Positions 11,409 through 22,800 of a DNA stretch of 64,000 bases are shown here, piece by piece; the first letter of the stretch is position 1; the number at the start of each line of letters is the position of its first letter. The position numbers were made by a program, and so were the translations under genes. The DNA is taken from assembly GCA_020081605.1 (NCBI GenBank), contig JAHREC010000062.1:1364001-1428000 (forward strand), written 5' to 3'. The DNA is from Albifimbria verrucaria. Lineage: Eukaryota > Ascomycota > Sordariomycetes > Hypocreales > Stachybotryaceae. Below the pieces are notes generated by a model that was not told the origin of the DNA, did no database searches, and was given only the letters and a program-made list of their open reading frames with translations.

Positions 11409-13110
11409 CTAGTTCATCTGGCGGACGAGAGCGTTGATGTGCTCCTCACGGTTGCCAAGGTCACCACCCTCAATGAAGTGCTTGAACTTACGGGGCGGAA
11501 GCCACCGTTGGGGTTGCTGAGCTTGAAGGGCCACAGGAAGTTGGCGGCCTGCTTGAAGTTGGGGCCGACGGAGTAGATCTCGTGGACGAGATCCTCCATG
11601 CAGACAATACCGTACTTGCCGAGGTTCTCCTCAATGATGGAGTTGTCGGTAAGGGCAATGCGCTGCTTGTTGACCTTTCCGTATCCACGCTTGTAGATGA
11701 GCTCCTTGATGGTCTTCAGGTTGGGGTAACCGTAGGCGATCCAGGGCTCGACAACCTTGAGCATCTCAGTGGTAGCCTTGGTGACACGGATGAAGACACC
11801 GTTGTTGATCTGCAGAAGACGGAGCAGCTGGAGGATCTTGCGGGGCTTGGGGGCATCTTGTTGATACTGAAGGGAGAGTTAGTCATTTGATTGCTGTGGC
11901 GGTGAAGGCAAACACATACCCCTTGATACGGACGACGAAGATCAGCTTGGCCTCAGCGGGGATGTAGGCAGAGTCGTCGGCCTTGGCAGCGCGAGCAAGA
12001 CGGATCTTCTCACGCTCGCCATCGCGGTACTCCTTGACGTACTTCTCAGCACGCTTGAAGATGACACCACGCTTCTCCTTGTTGGCCTGTTATTTCGTTA
12101 GCTTAAGATCATTACATGTATCATGAAGAACAAATGTGATCAATCAGGCTATGTCAGACCCGAAAGAAGGTTAATTATCAACAGCATTGACGATGTCTAG
12201 TCGATGTGTATGTTATGCATCATTATGCCGAAGGGAAACAGAGAAAGAGAGAAAATACGTACAGCCTTCTTCTTCTCAAGGATCGCAGTGCGCTCGGCGC
12301 GGGCCTTCTCCTGGCTCTTGCGCTTCTTGAGCAGAGTCTCAGGGACCAGGATCTGGTCGTTGGTGGGAACGGTACTGTATTCACTCAGATTAGTACGTAG
12401 TCCAGCATACCGTGGTTATGGTATGGAACAGAGCGCCGGTGCAAGAAGTGTAGCTGAAGCGCGACATTCTGCCTTGGCTGACTCGAAGATGGATTTAATC
12501 GATGAGAATGGCCAATGCATTGTGTACACAATGACTCTTGTCCATGTAGCCTCAATCGACAACACCCCGGACGAAACGTCTGGGAAAAGGAGGTCGCAGC
12601 AGTTCTCGAGGACATTTTCAGTCCCGACCGCGGAAGCGACAATGACTTTCAGGGCGAAGCAGGCTTCATCCCCAACACCCCAGGCAGCATCTCTCCATCC
12701 GCAAAGTGTATCTCAACCCTGAGGCATGGAGGGAGCTGCGCAGGAAAATATCGAGCTGGTGGTGTCGACAGCGTCTCTTTCAAGACCGCATCAAACCACC
12801 CAGCGAGAGGACCACGACAATCTGCAATACACTCGAGCAACCGAGGCATCTATTTCGATTCCACGATCAGGAAGGGAGGACATACGGGGCCATTTCTGCG
12901 ACGTTGGCTGTTGTTGAGGTCGGTTAGTATCGTCGGTCGAAGAAAGCTGGTGGAGGGCGGAGTCTTCCCTTTTTCCTTCAAAGAGGTGGATCCCAAGCGA
13001 CAGAAAAAAAAAAAGGCAGGGAAGGTAGGGTAAGCCCTGGCCCTCGCACAAAAAAGAAGGCGGTGTGGGGCGGCAGAAAACCAATAGCACTGGCTCTTAC
13101 CGCCAGACAT
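11409..13110 (-). CDS. rpl7: 60S ribosomal protein uL30 (RPL7)
   Basis: Four exons: 13110-13101 (ATGTCTGGCG), 12374-12263, 12086-11920 and 11866-11409; introns of 726, 176 and 53 nt. About 249 residues after three single-base repairs, the normal length. Typical blocks are [86 protein letters not shown] and [10 protein letters not shown] at the end. Breaks are at 11492-11495 and 11849-11853; a third (one G at the first exon end) is inferred from phase. The first intron is unusually long, and the second hosts a box C/D snoRNA, as yeast RPL7 introns do. It converges with ISA2 and shares a 75-bp promoter with RPS14. Confidence 0.95.
12147..12229 (-). ncRNA. Box C/D snoRNA in RPL7 intron 2, predicted 25S rRNA methylation guide (snR39b-like)
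   Basis: Within the 176-nt second intron of RPL7 on the coding strand: a near-canonical C box ATGATGC (12223-12217) and a D box CTGA (12157-12154), flanked by GGC(A)TA and TAGCC, which pair as a terminal stem. The guide just upstream of the D box, TCTTTCGGGT, is perfectly antisense to ACCCGAAAGA of eukaryotic 25S/28S rRNA. By the D-box+5 rule it targets the G of CCCGAAAG, equivalent to yeast Gm805, the site of snR39b; yeast RPL7 introns host the related snR39 and snR59 (Am807). The C box departs from RUGAUGA in its last base. The assignment rests on antisense match, boxes, stem and host gene together. Confidence 0.78.
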
Positions 13111-13185
13111 GATGATAATTCCTACTCCAGCGATTCATCATTTCCAACAGCCAACCGAGACACCAGACCTCGCCAAACTTCCAAA
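13111..13185. promoter_or_regulatory. Shared bidirectional promoter of RPL7 and RPS14
   Basis: Only 75 bp separate the start codons of two oppositely oriented ribosomal protein genes, so both transcription starts and any 5' UTRs must lie in or overlap this segment. It includes tttccaacagcc and a C/A-rich stretch before the RPS14 ATG; no named ribosomal-protein regulatory box could be assigned with confidence. Confidence 0.7.
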
Positions 13186-13781
13186 ATGCCCCCAAGAAGG
13201 TTGCCCGTGCTCCCCAGGAGAACATCTCCCTGGGCCCCTCTGCCCGTGATGGTAAGTTGCATTTCGAATGCAAAGATGCGCATTGTGTCGCATTTGCTAA
13301 TATGTGTGCCCCTCCATAGGCGAGCTCGTCTTCGGTGTTGCTCGTATCTTCGCCTCCTTCAACGATACCTTCGTCCACGTTACCGATCTCAGGTATGTCG
13401 AACCTTGAATAACTCGCCTGTATCAGGCTCCGTCCACAAAATGGTCAGAAGGCTAACGTGGGTGATTCCAGCGGCCGTGAGACCATCACCCGTGTCACTG
13501 GTGGTATGAAGGTCAAGGCCGACCGTGACGAGTCCTCCCCTACGCTGCCATGTTGGCTGCCCAGGACGTCGCCGCCCGCTGCAAGGAGCTTGGCATCAAC
13601 GCTCTGCACATCAAGATCCGTGCCACCGGTGGTAACGGCACCAAGACCCCGGCCCCGGTGCCCAGTCTGCCCTCCGCGCTCTTGCCCGTGCTGGCATGAA
13701 GATCGGCCGCATTGAGGACGTCACCCCACTCCCTCCGACTCTACCCGCAGAAAGGGTGGTCGCCGTGGTCGTCGTCTCTGA
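13186..13781 (+). CDS. rps14: 40S ribosomal protein uS11 (RPS14)
   Basis: Three exons (13186-13251, 13320-13392, 13472-13781) with introns of 68 and 79 nt; 150 residues after repair, as expected. Recognisable blocks are [69 protein letters not shown] and the basic tail [11 protein letters not shown]. uS11 lies on the 40S platform and contacts the mRNA exit path. Four C-runs are each one base short (13189-13193, 13537-13540, 13647-13650, 13724-13727), so no single frame spans the protein although every conserved block is intact. It is head-to-head with RPL7. Confidence 0.97.
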
Positions 13782-14210
13782 GCGATCTGCAGACTCGACT
13801 TTTGCATTGGACGGGAGTTGCGCTGTCTGGTATCTCTCTTTTGGCGTTGAGAAATACGAGGGAACGGCTTTTGCGCCTGGTCCCCATTCTATCATGCTCT
13901 GCCACATCAGCTGGTGATGTAGGCGGGCTGTAGACAGTTATGAATTCGCCCGAAGAAGGCCCATGATCATCACTCCTTGTCAAATCTGTCTGCTGCGTGA
14001 TAGATGACAAATAGAACTTACGTCAAATCCGTAACAATTGTTTCCCCATGGTGAGGTCTTGCGATGTTATAATGACTAGTAGGCATGATGATCAATTGAT
14101 GAAATTGCAATTCAATTGCCGAACCATGAGGTTCATCCCAAATTCTAAACTACGGCCATTGAAAGTCCCCCACCCGCTGGTTTAATCAAGACCCGTGATC
14201 TAATGCATAC
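13782..14210. other. Convergent 3' intergenic region
   Basis: Between the ends of RPS14 (plus) and RAD26 (minus). AT-rich from about 14030; no gene is seen. Confidence 0.5.
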
Positions 14211-17200
14211 CTAAACGCCTGGCTTCAACTTCCACATCGCTCTGCCTGCTCCACCTGTCTTGTTTAAAACTGCCACACGATCTAATGCCATTTTGAACTC
14301 GTCACTTTGTTTCTTGCCTGGGCAATACGGATTGAAATGGTCCACTAGCATCTTGCTCGGGGCCTGACCACCGTGGCGATTGATGAATGCTTTAATCATC
14401 GCCATAAAGTCTTTCGCCTTCAGATTTTTGTCTGGACCTGGCGTGCCAGAGCGTGAGCTTTGTCCGCTTCCCCGTCTAAGCCTTGACGATTGGCGAGGTT
14501 ACTCATAATGCCTGCGGAACTTGGCCCGCCACGACGACGACTGGCTCCAGGGCGACCTCCTTGTCCTACCTCACCAGTCCAGGTAACAGTGCCGATAGGA
14601 ACACGGCGAGCTTCCTCCCCGGCATGGCGGAGATGAGCAGCAGCTTCTTTCGCCACTTGATTGGCTTCTTGTCGCAGAATACTCATGTCTGCTTTTGCTT
14701 TTTGTGGACCATTCACGATCTGTTCGTGGTCATAGGCGCTATTGACCGAGCGCGCAAAAATACCCTCGAGCATTCGTTTCTCGTCATTTGCAGAGGTGTT
14801 TTCCTTGAAATCCTCCATAGAAGCAAGCACTCCCATATGCCGAAGTTCTTGTTCTTCTGTTTTGACTTCCTCTTGCTTGACCTTGTTGGTTACTGATGCT
14901 TGATCTCCATCTAACGGCGCTTCTTTTGATAGACTAAGCTCTGCTCCCTTGAACATTTCACTTCGTTGGTTCCTGCGTCACCACTTGGATTGAAACTGAA
15001 TAAGTCGTACAGGTCAGACAGGTCGTAAGAGCTCCGCTGTTTTGGGTCTTTGAGGACTTTGTTCGTCATGAATTGCTTGAAAATCTGTCGGTGATATATC
15101 TTTTCTTCGATTGTGCCCTCAGTCATCAGCCTGTAAATCTTAACAGGCTTGTTTTGTCCGAGTCTCCAAGCACGTTCTCGAGCCTGCAAATCTGTAGAGG
15201 GGTTCCAATCTGGGTCAAAAATGATAATGCGGTCGGCACCAGTAAGATTTGTTCCCAGGCCTCCGGTTCGGGTAGTCATGAGAAAGACGTGAATGTTTGG
15301 ATCACTGTTGAACTTATCAATCATGGGCTGCCGGTGGTCAACAGGTGTCTCTCCATCCATTCGCAGATAGCTGATGCCACACTCTCGAATACATTTCTCA
15401 ATGATATTCAGCATGAGCTTGCCTTGCGAGAACAGCAGAGTCTTGTGGCCATTTGGTATCATGACAGTTTGCAACAGATCTTTCGTAAGCTGTAACTTCG
15501 ATGATAGTTTCGGACTGCCGTAATCGTAGCCAGCCTTTTCTCCAAGTTTTTGTCCAAGAGATCAGGATGGTTACAGATTTTGCGGAGGATATCAATCCCA
15601 TAGAGCGACTGCCTTTGTCGACTCAATATCGCCGTCACCTCCTCTGATTTGATAAATGTTTCATAGGCTTTCCGTTGGCCTTCTGTGAGCTTGCAAAAGA
15701 GAACTTGCTCGGTTTTCTCGGGTAAATCTGCCGCCACATCAACTTTGAGGCGCTGAAGAAGATATTGACTGATAGTATCCTTCAACGCCTCTGCGCACTT
15801 TTCGGCCGTCATGACTTGCAGATTTGAGGCATTAGCATACCCTCCCTGGCGAATAGGAATTTCAAATTGCGATCTGAAGTTGACTAAAGTTCCCAGGCGC
15901 ATTGGGTAAATGAAATCGAACAGTGACCAAAGCTCGGTCAAGTTGTTCTGCACCGGTGTGCCAGACAGGATAACACGATTCGGGGTATTGAGCTCCTTGC
16001 AGGTGACTGTGATCTCTGCGTTGGGATTACGAATCTTGTGGCCCTCGTCAAGAACTGCATACTCCCATTCCACAGGTATTAGGAAGTCGGCGTAAGTTTG
16101 TAATCCAGTATATGTTGTGACCAAAACGTGCCCTTTGTTGACGACGTTTTTCACGATTTGTCTCGCCGCTTTCTCGGAACGATTTTTGACGGGGCGGTAC
16201 CGCTCAACATCATACTCATCCTCGAATTTAGGGTTCAACATCCCACTGCCTGATGAATGTAATATAGAGACTCGCAGAGGAGGCCACCATCGGTGAAATT
16301 CGCTGACCCATTGCCGCAATAGGGTAGCTGGAGCAACGACGATGACTGGACGCTTCAACTTGTTACTATAGTGAAGGGCAGCAATAAAGGCGATGAGTTG
16401 CACAGTTTTGCCTAAGCCCATTTCGTCGCCAATGATGCCGCCCACACTCTGTTTGTACAACTCAGCCAACCACTGAACGCCAGTCTTCTGATAGCCAAAC
16501 AGTGAAGGATGAATATCGCCAGGCAATTTCAAGTCATCGTCGAAATGATGATCAGGCTGATCAGGGGCTGGCTTGGTCCATTCCGGCTCATCGCTGTCAC
16601 TCTCGACATCAGCCGCAGCCTCATCGGTTTTCTGCCGACGAATTCGACGAGCACGGCTTCTCCGTGAGACCCAATCACTCAATCGCTTCTTGTAATGAGC
16701 CTCGTTGCCGTCATCAATCTTGCTCAAATCAACCTCTTCTTGTTCCCGCTCTTTGGCCTTGAGCTTGCTTTTGCGGCGTTCTTCACGGATCAGGTCATCT
16801 TCATTACCCTGCTGCCAGAGACCTCCATCGGGAGACACCGATCTAGAGGTGTCGTCTGGTTGAAAATCGGCAGAGGGACTACTATCCCTTTGCGTCTTCC
16901 GCTTCTTTCGTGGCCGAAGAGAGAACTCCGTTTCAGCCGTGCTCGGAGTAGGCGCACCACTACTTGGCTCGGCTTCATCGGTGAAACCAGGTCGACGAAG
17001 TAGTTGATGAGATGTCGGCTCGGGATTATCTGCAGAGTATTGCTCTGCTGCTGCCTCTTCCTCGGCCTCCAATATGGTATCCGCAAGCTGTCCTTCAATG
17101 CCCTGGGGCCGTGGGCCACCTACTTTGGCGAAAGGTGTGATCTTTCCTGTTCGGATAAGGAAATTTCTATGGCTCTCTCCGGGAGCCTTTGAGACTTTGA

Positions 17201-17693
17201 GTTTCGATCACGATCATCTTTAGAGGCGTCTTCTTCATGCCGCTTCTTGATACGCGCGCGAAAGTCAGAAATGTCTGTGGTTACTTCTTTTATTTGCACC
17301 TCCAGCTTCACAATCTCTTTTCGACTTTTCTCGACTGGTAGGCATTGCCTGCAACTTGCGCGAACTTCTTTTCTCGTTGTCCAACTGAAGTTGAAGGCGC
17401 TGCCTAGTTGCGTCCAACTTGTCGATACGATTTTGGTCTTTCTTATCCTCCGCCTCTATCATGACAGCATTTGCTTGGTCCGTGATGTCTCGTTCCAGCT
17501 CATTCTGATCTCTAACGGTGCCGGTCAAGTTCCGGAGCGCATCGTCCTCATTCATGCTTGCGCTCACTGTATTCTCCGACTCCGGCTCCTGCTTCTCGTT
17601 TGAGCCGGCGTGAGCAGCAGCAACCATCTGATCCAGTAGGGAGCTGCGGGATTCAGCAACGCCGTTGGCGTTCTCTTCGCCATCAGAAGCCAT
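14211..17693 (-). CDS. rad26: SNF2-family DNA repair ATPase RAD26 (CSB/ERCC6 homologue)
   Basis: About 1,162 residues after six restored bases. N-terminus MASDGEENANG with a coiled-coil-like Lys/Glu region, then FLIRTGKITPFAKVGG and a Glu-rich linker. The ATPase core shows GYQKTGVQWLAEL, Walker A DEMGLGKT, the Walker B variant LDEGHK, SGTPVQNNLTELW, then the helicase C lobe (SYLRMDGETPVDHRQ; LMTTRTGGLGTNLTGAD; DPDWNPSTDLQARERAWRLG). The C-terminal region (FMAMIKAFINRHGG...FKMALDRVAV) matches the winged-helix-like end of fungal RAD26. The protein remodels stalled RNA polymerase II in transcription-coupled repair. Breaks: about 17320 (two A), about 17200, 15536-15539, about 14960 and about 14437. 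No introns are needed. It is convergent with RPS14. Confidence 0.95.
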
Positions 17694-18442
17694 AATTACT
17701 AATATTGCGTGAAGGGAACGTGTTCGCGACGTAGACGTTGAGTATAGGTTCCCTCAGCAGTGGCCACGCCTTGTTTGGCAGACCGTGAACGTTTACCAAT
17801 AACTCATCGACCGACCTGAATATTAGAAAATTAAAAGGGTATTCTTTGAAGACGAATCAAGGAGAAACAAGCATGAAGAAGTAAAGAGACAAGTGCACCA
17901 GCTTCCAGCGACCCAAGTTCCACAAGAGTATAGAAAGACTGGCTGGAAGGCGTGGTGAAGATGAAAAGTGTATGAACGTGAATTCTCACGATGACGCACT
18001 GTAAGTGAGCAAGGCTGGTGCCTCGAGTCTCGAATCTGGAGGACCGATGTGGCAAAGCGCATGCATTAATTGGTCAGCGAACCGAGCGCGAAAATGTGCA
18101 ATGCGTGGTCACGTGTCGAAGCACGTGAGGCTTGGAACGCCTTCTCTGGCTGCACAGTGTAGCAACTTGCAGCCAACTTACACCCTGATACGCTCCAAGC
18201 TTTGACAGCTTCCAAAGACCACGGATCGCTCTTGAATGAGCTGAGGCCTTCATTGACTCGTAGTTGAATTCGTCCTTATGCAGGCGCTCCAGCTCTGCGC
18301 TACCATGTTCTTTTGAATTTTTCAATCTACAGTAGCCCGCAATACCCCATCCCTTGAACAGCTGTTTCTCCCAGTACACGGGTATGGAGATCTAACATGC
18401 TGCACTTGACTCGTTAACAACCCTGACCGTGAATAACTCGGT
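17694..18442. other. Divergent intergenic region
   Basis: Between the start codons of RAD26 (minus) and the ketopantoate-reductase-like gene (plus). Minus-strand open frames at 17823-18062 and 18074-18379 have no recognisable domains. No RNA gene is seen. Confidence 0.5.
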
Positions 18443-19880
18443 ATGCCCTTCATTTTACTTGGCTGTAAGCAAACAAGCCGGGCTTCAATTGCCTTTCATC
18501 AACATGATTCGCTCTCCATTGAGATGCCATCTCCGACAATCCAACAAAATCACAATCTCCTGAACACGATGGGATCTAGAATGCTCTCGCAGCAGCCTTC
18601 ATGGCTCAAGAATATTCTAGAGGATCATTCCACCCCGCCAAAACTTTATGCCTGGACCGCTGAAAACCTCGATTCAGCTGAGCCATCTGAGCCTCAGCCT
18701 GCCGCTTCACCAGCCATTGAAAGTCAGCGCATATACATACTTGGCATGGGCAATCTTGGCCGTTTATTCGCAAGCTCGCTCTCCAAATCCCCAATCCTCC
18801 ACCAATTACACTTGTTGTACACAGGAAGGAGCTGATGTCCCAATGGCGAGAAGGGCATGGGATTGAGATCACTCGATCGTCTGGAGCTGTTGATCGGAAT
18901 AAGAACTTTGATATCGAATGGTGGCACGAGATTGCGCCATCGCATGGCCCTGTGCGCGAAGTCGCATCAGGACAGAAGCTGCACAATCTCATTGTCACCA
19001 CCAAGGCATCAGCAGCATTGCCCAGTGCTGACCGCGTTCGACGCTATCTTGGCCTTGATTCTAACATCGCATTTGCCCAGAACGGCATGTCAAAACTGTG
19101 GCCTCCACACGGCTCGGTCTACGCATCTCACCGATATCAGGAAGGCGTTATGCCCAATTTCCTGGCTTGCGTTGTGACGCATGGCTTGTTCTCTCGTGGT
19201 CCTTTCAGCAGTGTTCACGCCTCAGAGGCCGGCATCTTCATTGGACCTGCTTTGATCAATGAGGCGTCAGCGAATTCCTTGCATCATCTGATGCAGCAAG
19301 TAGTGGCCTCGCCTCACCTCAACGCCGTACCAGTTTCTCAGATGGACCTTTGGATCCGGCAGCTTGAGAAGCTTGTGGTCAACTCTATCATCAACCCTCT
19401 CACCGCTATTCTGCGCCAACGAAACGGTTTCCTATTCGTTGAACCACATCCAGATGTTGTACGGGTCATTGATCAACTGGTAAAGGAAGCAAGCCAAGTT
19501 CTACAAGCATTGATCAAGCATGAAAGTAGCAATTTAATTCTCGCTCCTTTGCCCGAAACAGGGAATGCTTCAAGTGAGCCGTCGGCAGAGAAGGGCTTGA
19601 AAGAGATTCGTGGAGAGCTCATGCAACGATTCTCGGAAGCCCAGCTTACCGATATGCTGAACCGGGTTGGGAACGCTGTCAAGGACAACAAAGTTCCATG
19701 CTACAAGATGTTGAAACCGGGAAACAGACAGAAATCATGGACTTCAATGGCTGGCTCGTAGACATGGCATCGTTCCTCGACCAACAGTCTCATGTCTCGA
19801 CCCATCAAAAGCTGATAGACCTGGTTGAGCGTCGTTCAATAATGAGCCCAGAGGAGTTGAGCCGGAGCCTTCTCAGCTGA
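18443..19880 (+). CDS. Ketopantoate reductase (2-dehydropantoate 2-reductase, PanE/ApbA) family protein
   Basis: Up to 479 residues after two repairs. The Rossmann motif IYILGMGNLGRLFASSL (GxGxxG) appears about residue 94, followed by PPPITLVVHRKELM, then NLIVTTKASA, the conserved AQNGM segment, and a C-terminal helical domain with KLVVNSIINPLTAI holding the family's Lys and Asn-Pro motif. The tail MLQDVETGKQTEIMDFNGW matches the substrate-side 'D...G..TEI...NG' signature. The enzyme class reduces ketopantoate to pantoate with NADPH in CoA synthesis, but fungi carry several paralogues and the true substrate here is open. Breaks are at 18789-18792 and about 19696. Start candidates are 18443, 18524, 18569 and 18581; the shorter ones are equally possible. 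Confidence 0.85.
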
Positions 19881-22800
19881 GCGCGGTCAGCTGCTTCAGC
19901 AAGCAACGTGGTACCTGTCATGAACTTCTACAACACTGTACGTGGGTCGCATTGACTGTTACGCGCCGACCACAATGGGACGTGTTATATGTCGGCATTC
20001 ACGTCTTCTCTATGCTGGGGCCACGGATGGGCATCTCGGGTTGCACTCTGAACCTGAACGCCATGTATATACAGCTCGGAGCTCTGCCTCAACAGAGTAA
20101 GTATATCGGCTTGCTTACAAACTAATTATTACCACTTAGCACGACGAGCCTACCCGGAACTTATCTCCAAAAATTTATGCTGATCTTTGAACCGCAAGCC
20201 TGCCTATATGAGTTTCCAATCGCATTAATTCCCAGGCCCTGCATGGCCCATTTCCCTACGCGCCCGACACGAGATTTACCACGAGAGATTGCGGCAGGCC
20301 GTCAACGATACGCGCCCATTACGCGCCTAGTACAATGCATTTCAAGGCCAATTTAATACACCAGAGCGAATTGTTTACGGTATTTTGCACCTTTCCCCAT
20401 CTTTCTCCACAACGAGACCATATCACAACTGACATATACGGGGTATAACACAGGGAGTTATCAAGGCCCGTGCCACAACCCAGCAAACACACACACACCC
20501 TTCTTAACACAGCAATTAAGCAGTAGCGATTGGCTTTCGGAGTATAGACACCTTGTGCAGACCGTTGTCCTTGAAGATCCTGATGCATTTGTTTCCGAGC
20601 CGCGTGATCCACTCGACACCCGCGCCGCCCAGAAACTTGGCCATATAATGTACCCCTCCCCTGGTCATCGCGTTAGATCCTTCTCTACCACCACACAACC
20701 ATGTTTTCCGTCGCTTTAGGGCAGGTCATTTGACAATCAGTAACTGTTCTGAGGGCATTTCGCCGGGTAGGACCCGTCTGGCCGTATGCCCCCGTCCTGA
20801 CTGCCTGCCCAGTTGGCGGCGAAGGTTCCGGTCGGATGGGTCAATATCGCCGCTTGCCCAAGAGGAAACTAGCAGCGTCGACTTCCTTGCTTCTCAACTC
20901 TTGTCTCAATTACTGAATCTGAGTGGCTGTTCGAGCCCGGACCCTGGTTACCGGTGCAGCTAAGCTTGACAACGCTGCCAGGTTGGCATGCGTGATTCGT
21001 TGGTGTTTGAACGATCCACGTTCTCTGTCGTTGCTCACCGCAACGGGTTCTACGCCAAGCTTCGGCGCTTGCGCTGCACTTCACGACTGGATCACGCCAC
21101 TTTCAAGGCCTGGGTTGATCTGAACTGGCAACTGCTAATGCAACGGGGTGCTGGCCATCACACAAATCGGGTCACATGCTTGACGAGACCTTACAAAGCA
21201 GGTTGATCGGACATGAGATTGCTCGCAGGATCCAGAGCAGTACCCGAGGAGTCCGCGATCTAAGCTTATCGACCAGCGCCATGACAGGTAGTCCTGTTGT
21301 CTGAAGCAAGGAGATGCAGTCACCCAAGCAGATGCGTCCCACTCCAGTGCCAGGGTAGCGCGTACCAGGCCGTCATGCTAAGGTTCCTAGCGTTGCAACC
21401 ACTTGTAAGCGAGCTCATGCCATGCATACCTACATGGCCGTAACGGGTGTCCATATCATGGACTTTCGGTTATCCTGATGTCACTGCCCGAGGGACGGGC
21501 GACAGAGAAGCCGACATTGCTATCATGGGCGCACTTTTGAGCTACGTGTTGTTGGTTCTCCTCCTGCAAATCTTCCCCACAGTCCCTCTGGTCACAAGGG
21601 GTGAAGAGGGGTTGACAGCTTCTCCAACCGACCTGGCCCTAGGACCTGCGCAGGTCGGGAGATGCTCCTGCATGCATAAGACGACTTTGGCGAGCAGCAG
21701 TGCTCCTCTCCGATCCAACCTCATCGCGGGGTGGTGTCTCGTGGCATCGTGCTGCATGTCCTGTTGACCTCTCGTCGTTGGCTTCCCAGGCGCGGTAGTT
21801 AGACTAGGGCCGGACCCAGATCCGGCTGGCTCTGTTTCGTTTTGTTTCGAAACATCGCAATCTATCTGCTGCCCAGCAAGGGTCACGACGGGTATCGGAT
21901 CAGACAATGAAGACTGGTCAGCCCCAGATCTCAGATCCCTCCCTCCGGCAGTTGTCCAACGCTTAGCCGCGTGCGGAGATATCCTGATGGCTCTTCATCG
22001 GTGGCCTCGCAGCTCCTTTGCGCCAGCTGCCTCATCCTGCTTCGTGGTTGCGCATTTGCCTCCATTTCTAACCAGAGGCGCATTGATCGCTCATCAAAGC
22101 AGAGCCACTCACGCAATGCTCTCCAACCGGGCTACAACTCAGCCACATCCTTTCTGTTGCTATTTTCGTTTTCCCAAACCCAATTGATGCTACAAAAGAG
22201 TGAAAGATCATCAGAATATCCCCGAGGACGGGTTACAAATCGCAACCCATCAAGCACCACCACACAGAGAGCCACAGCCCTCGGTGTGGCGACACTAAAC
22301 CCCAATGGACACCACACGCACACATCCCCATCAATGACGGAATAAGCCCTGCATGAAATGAGAAGTCATGCTTGACTTTCCTCATGCCCACAGAACGTGA
22401 GGGAAAAAGCGAGAGGGCCTGGCGTGCTCAGTAATTGGTCGCTACCAGGGGAGGAGTCCCTCTCCAACGGAGGCTTGAGTGGTGATTGGCGTAAAGAGCT
22501 TGAAAAACCGCTTTCTTTTTCTTGTGGGCGAGCGAGAGACTCGGACGAATCCCGTTGGGCATGAGAAGGGAGGGTGGCAGCGAGTGCGCGACCTCGTGGC
22601 GTGCGGGTGGCGTGTATCCCAGTCTATAGTACCGGACGCAGGGGTGACCTATATCACACGTGTTAAGGTGACTACAAGCGAAAGGCCACCGCGCCGCCCG
22701 TTTTCTGGGGCCGCCTTGGTCGTGTGAGGGCAGCAGAGAGGGCGTAAGCAGATTCCCACAGGAGCGCGTGTGGACGTGGGCGTTTCCTCAGAGCGCGTTT

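Noticed and set aside
20516..20698. Possible small protein (MAKFLGGAGVEWITRLGNK)
   Set aside because: Only 40-60 codons, no splice partners or family; faint resemblance to the frame at 23716-24006 was not strong enough to call.
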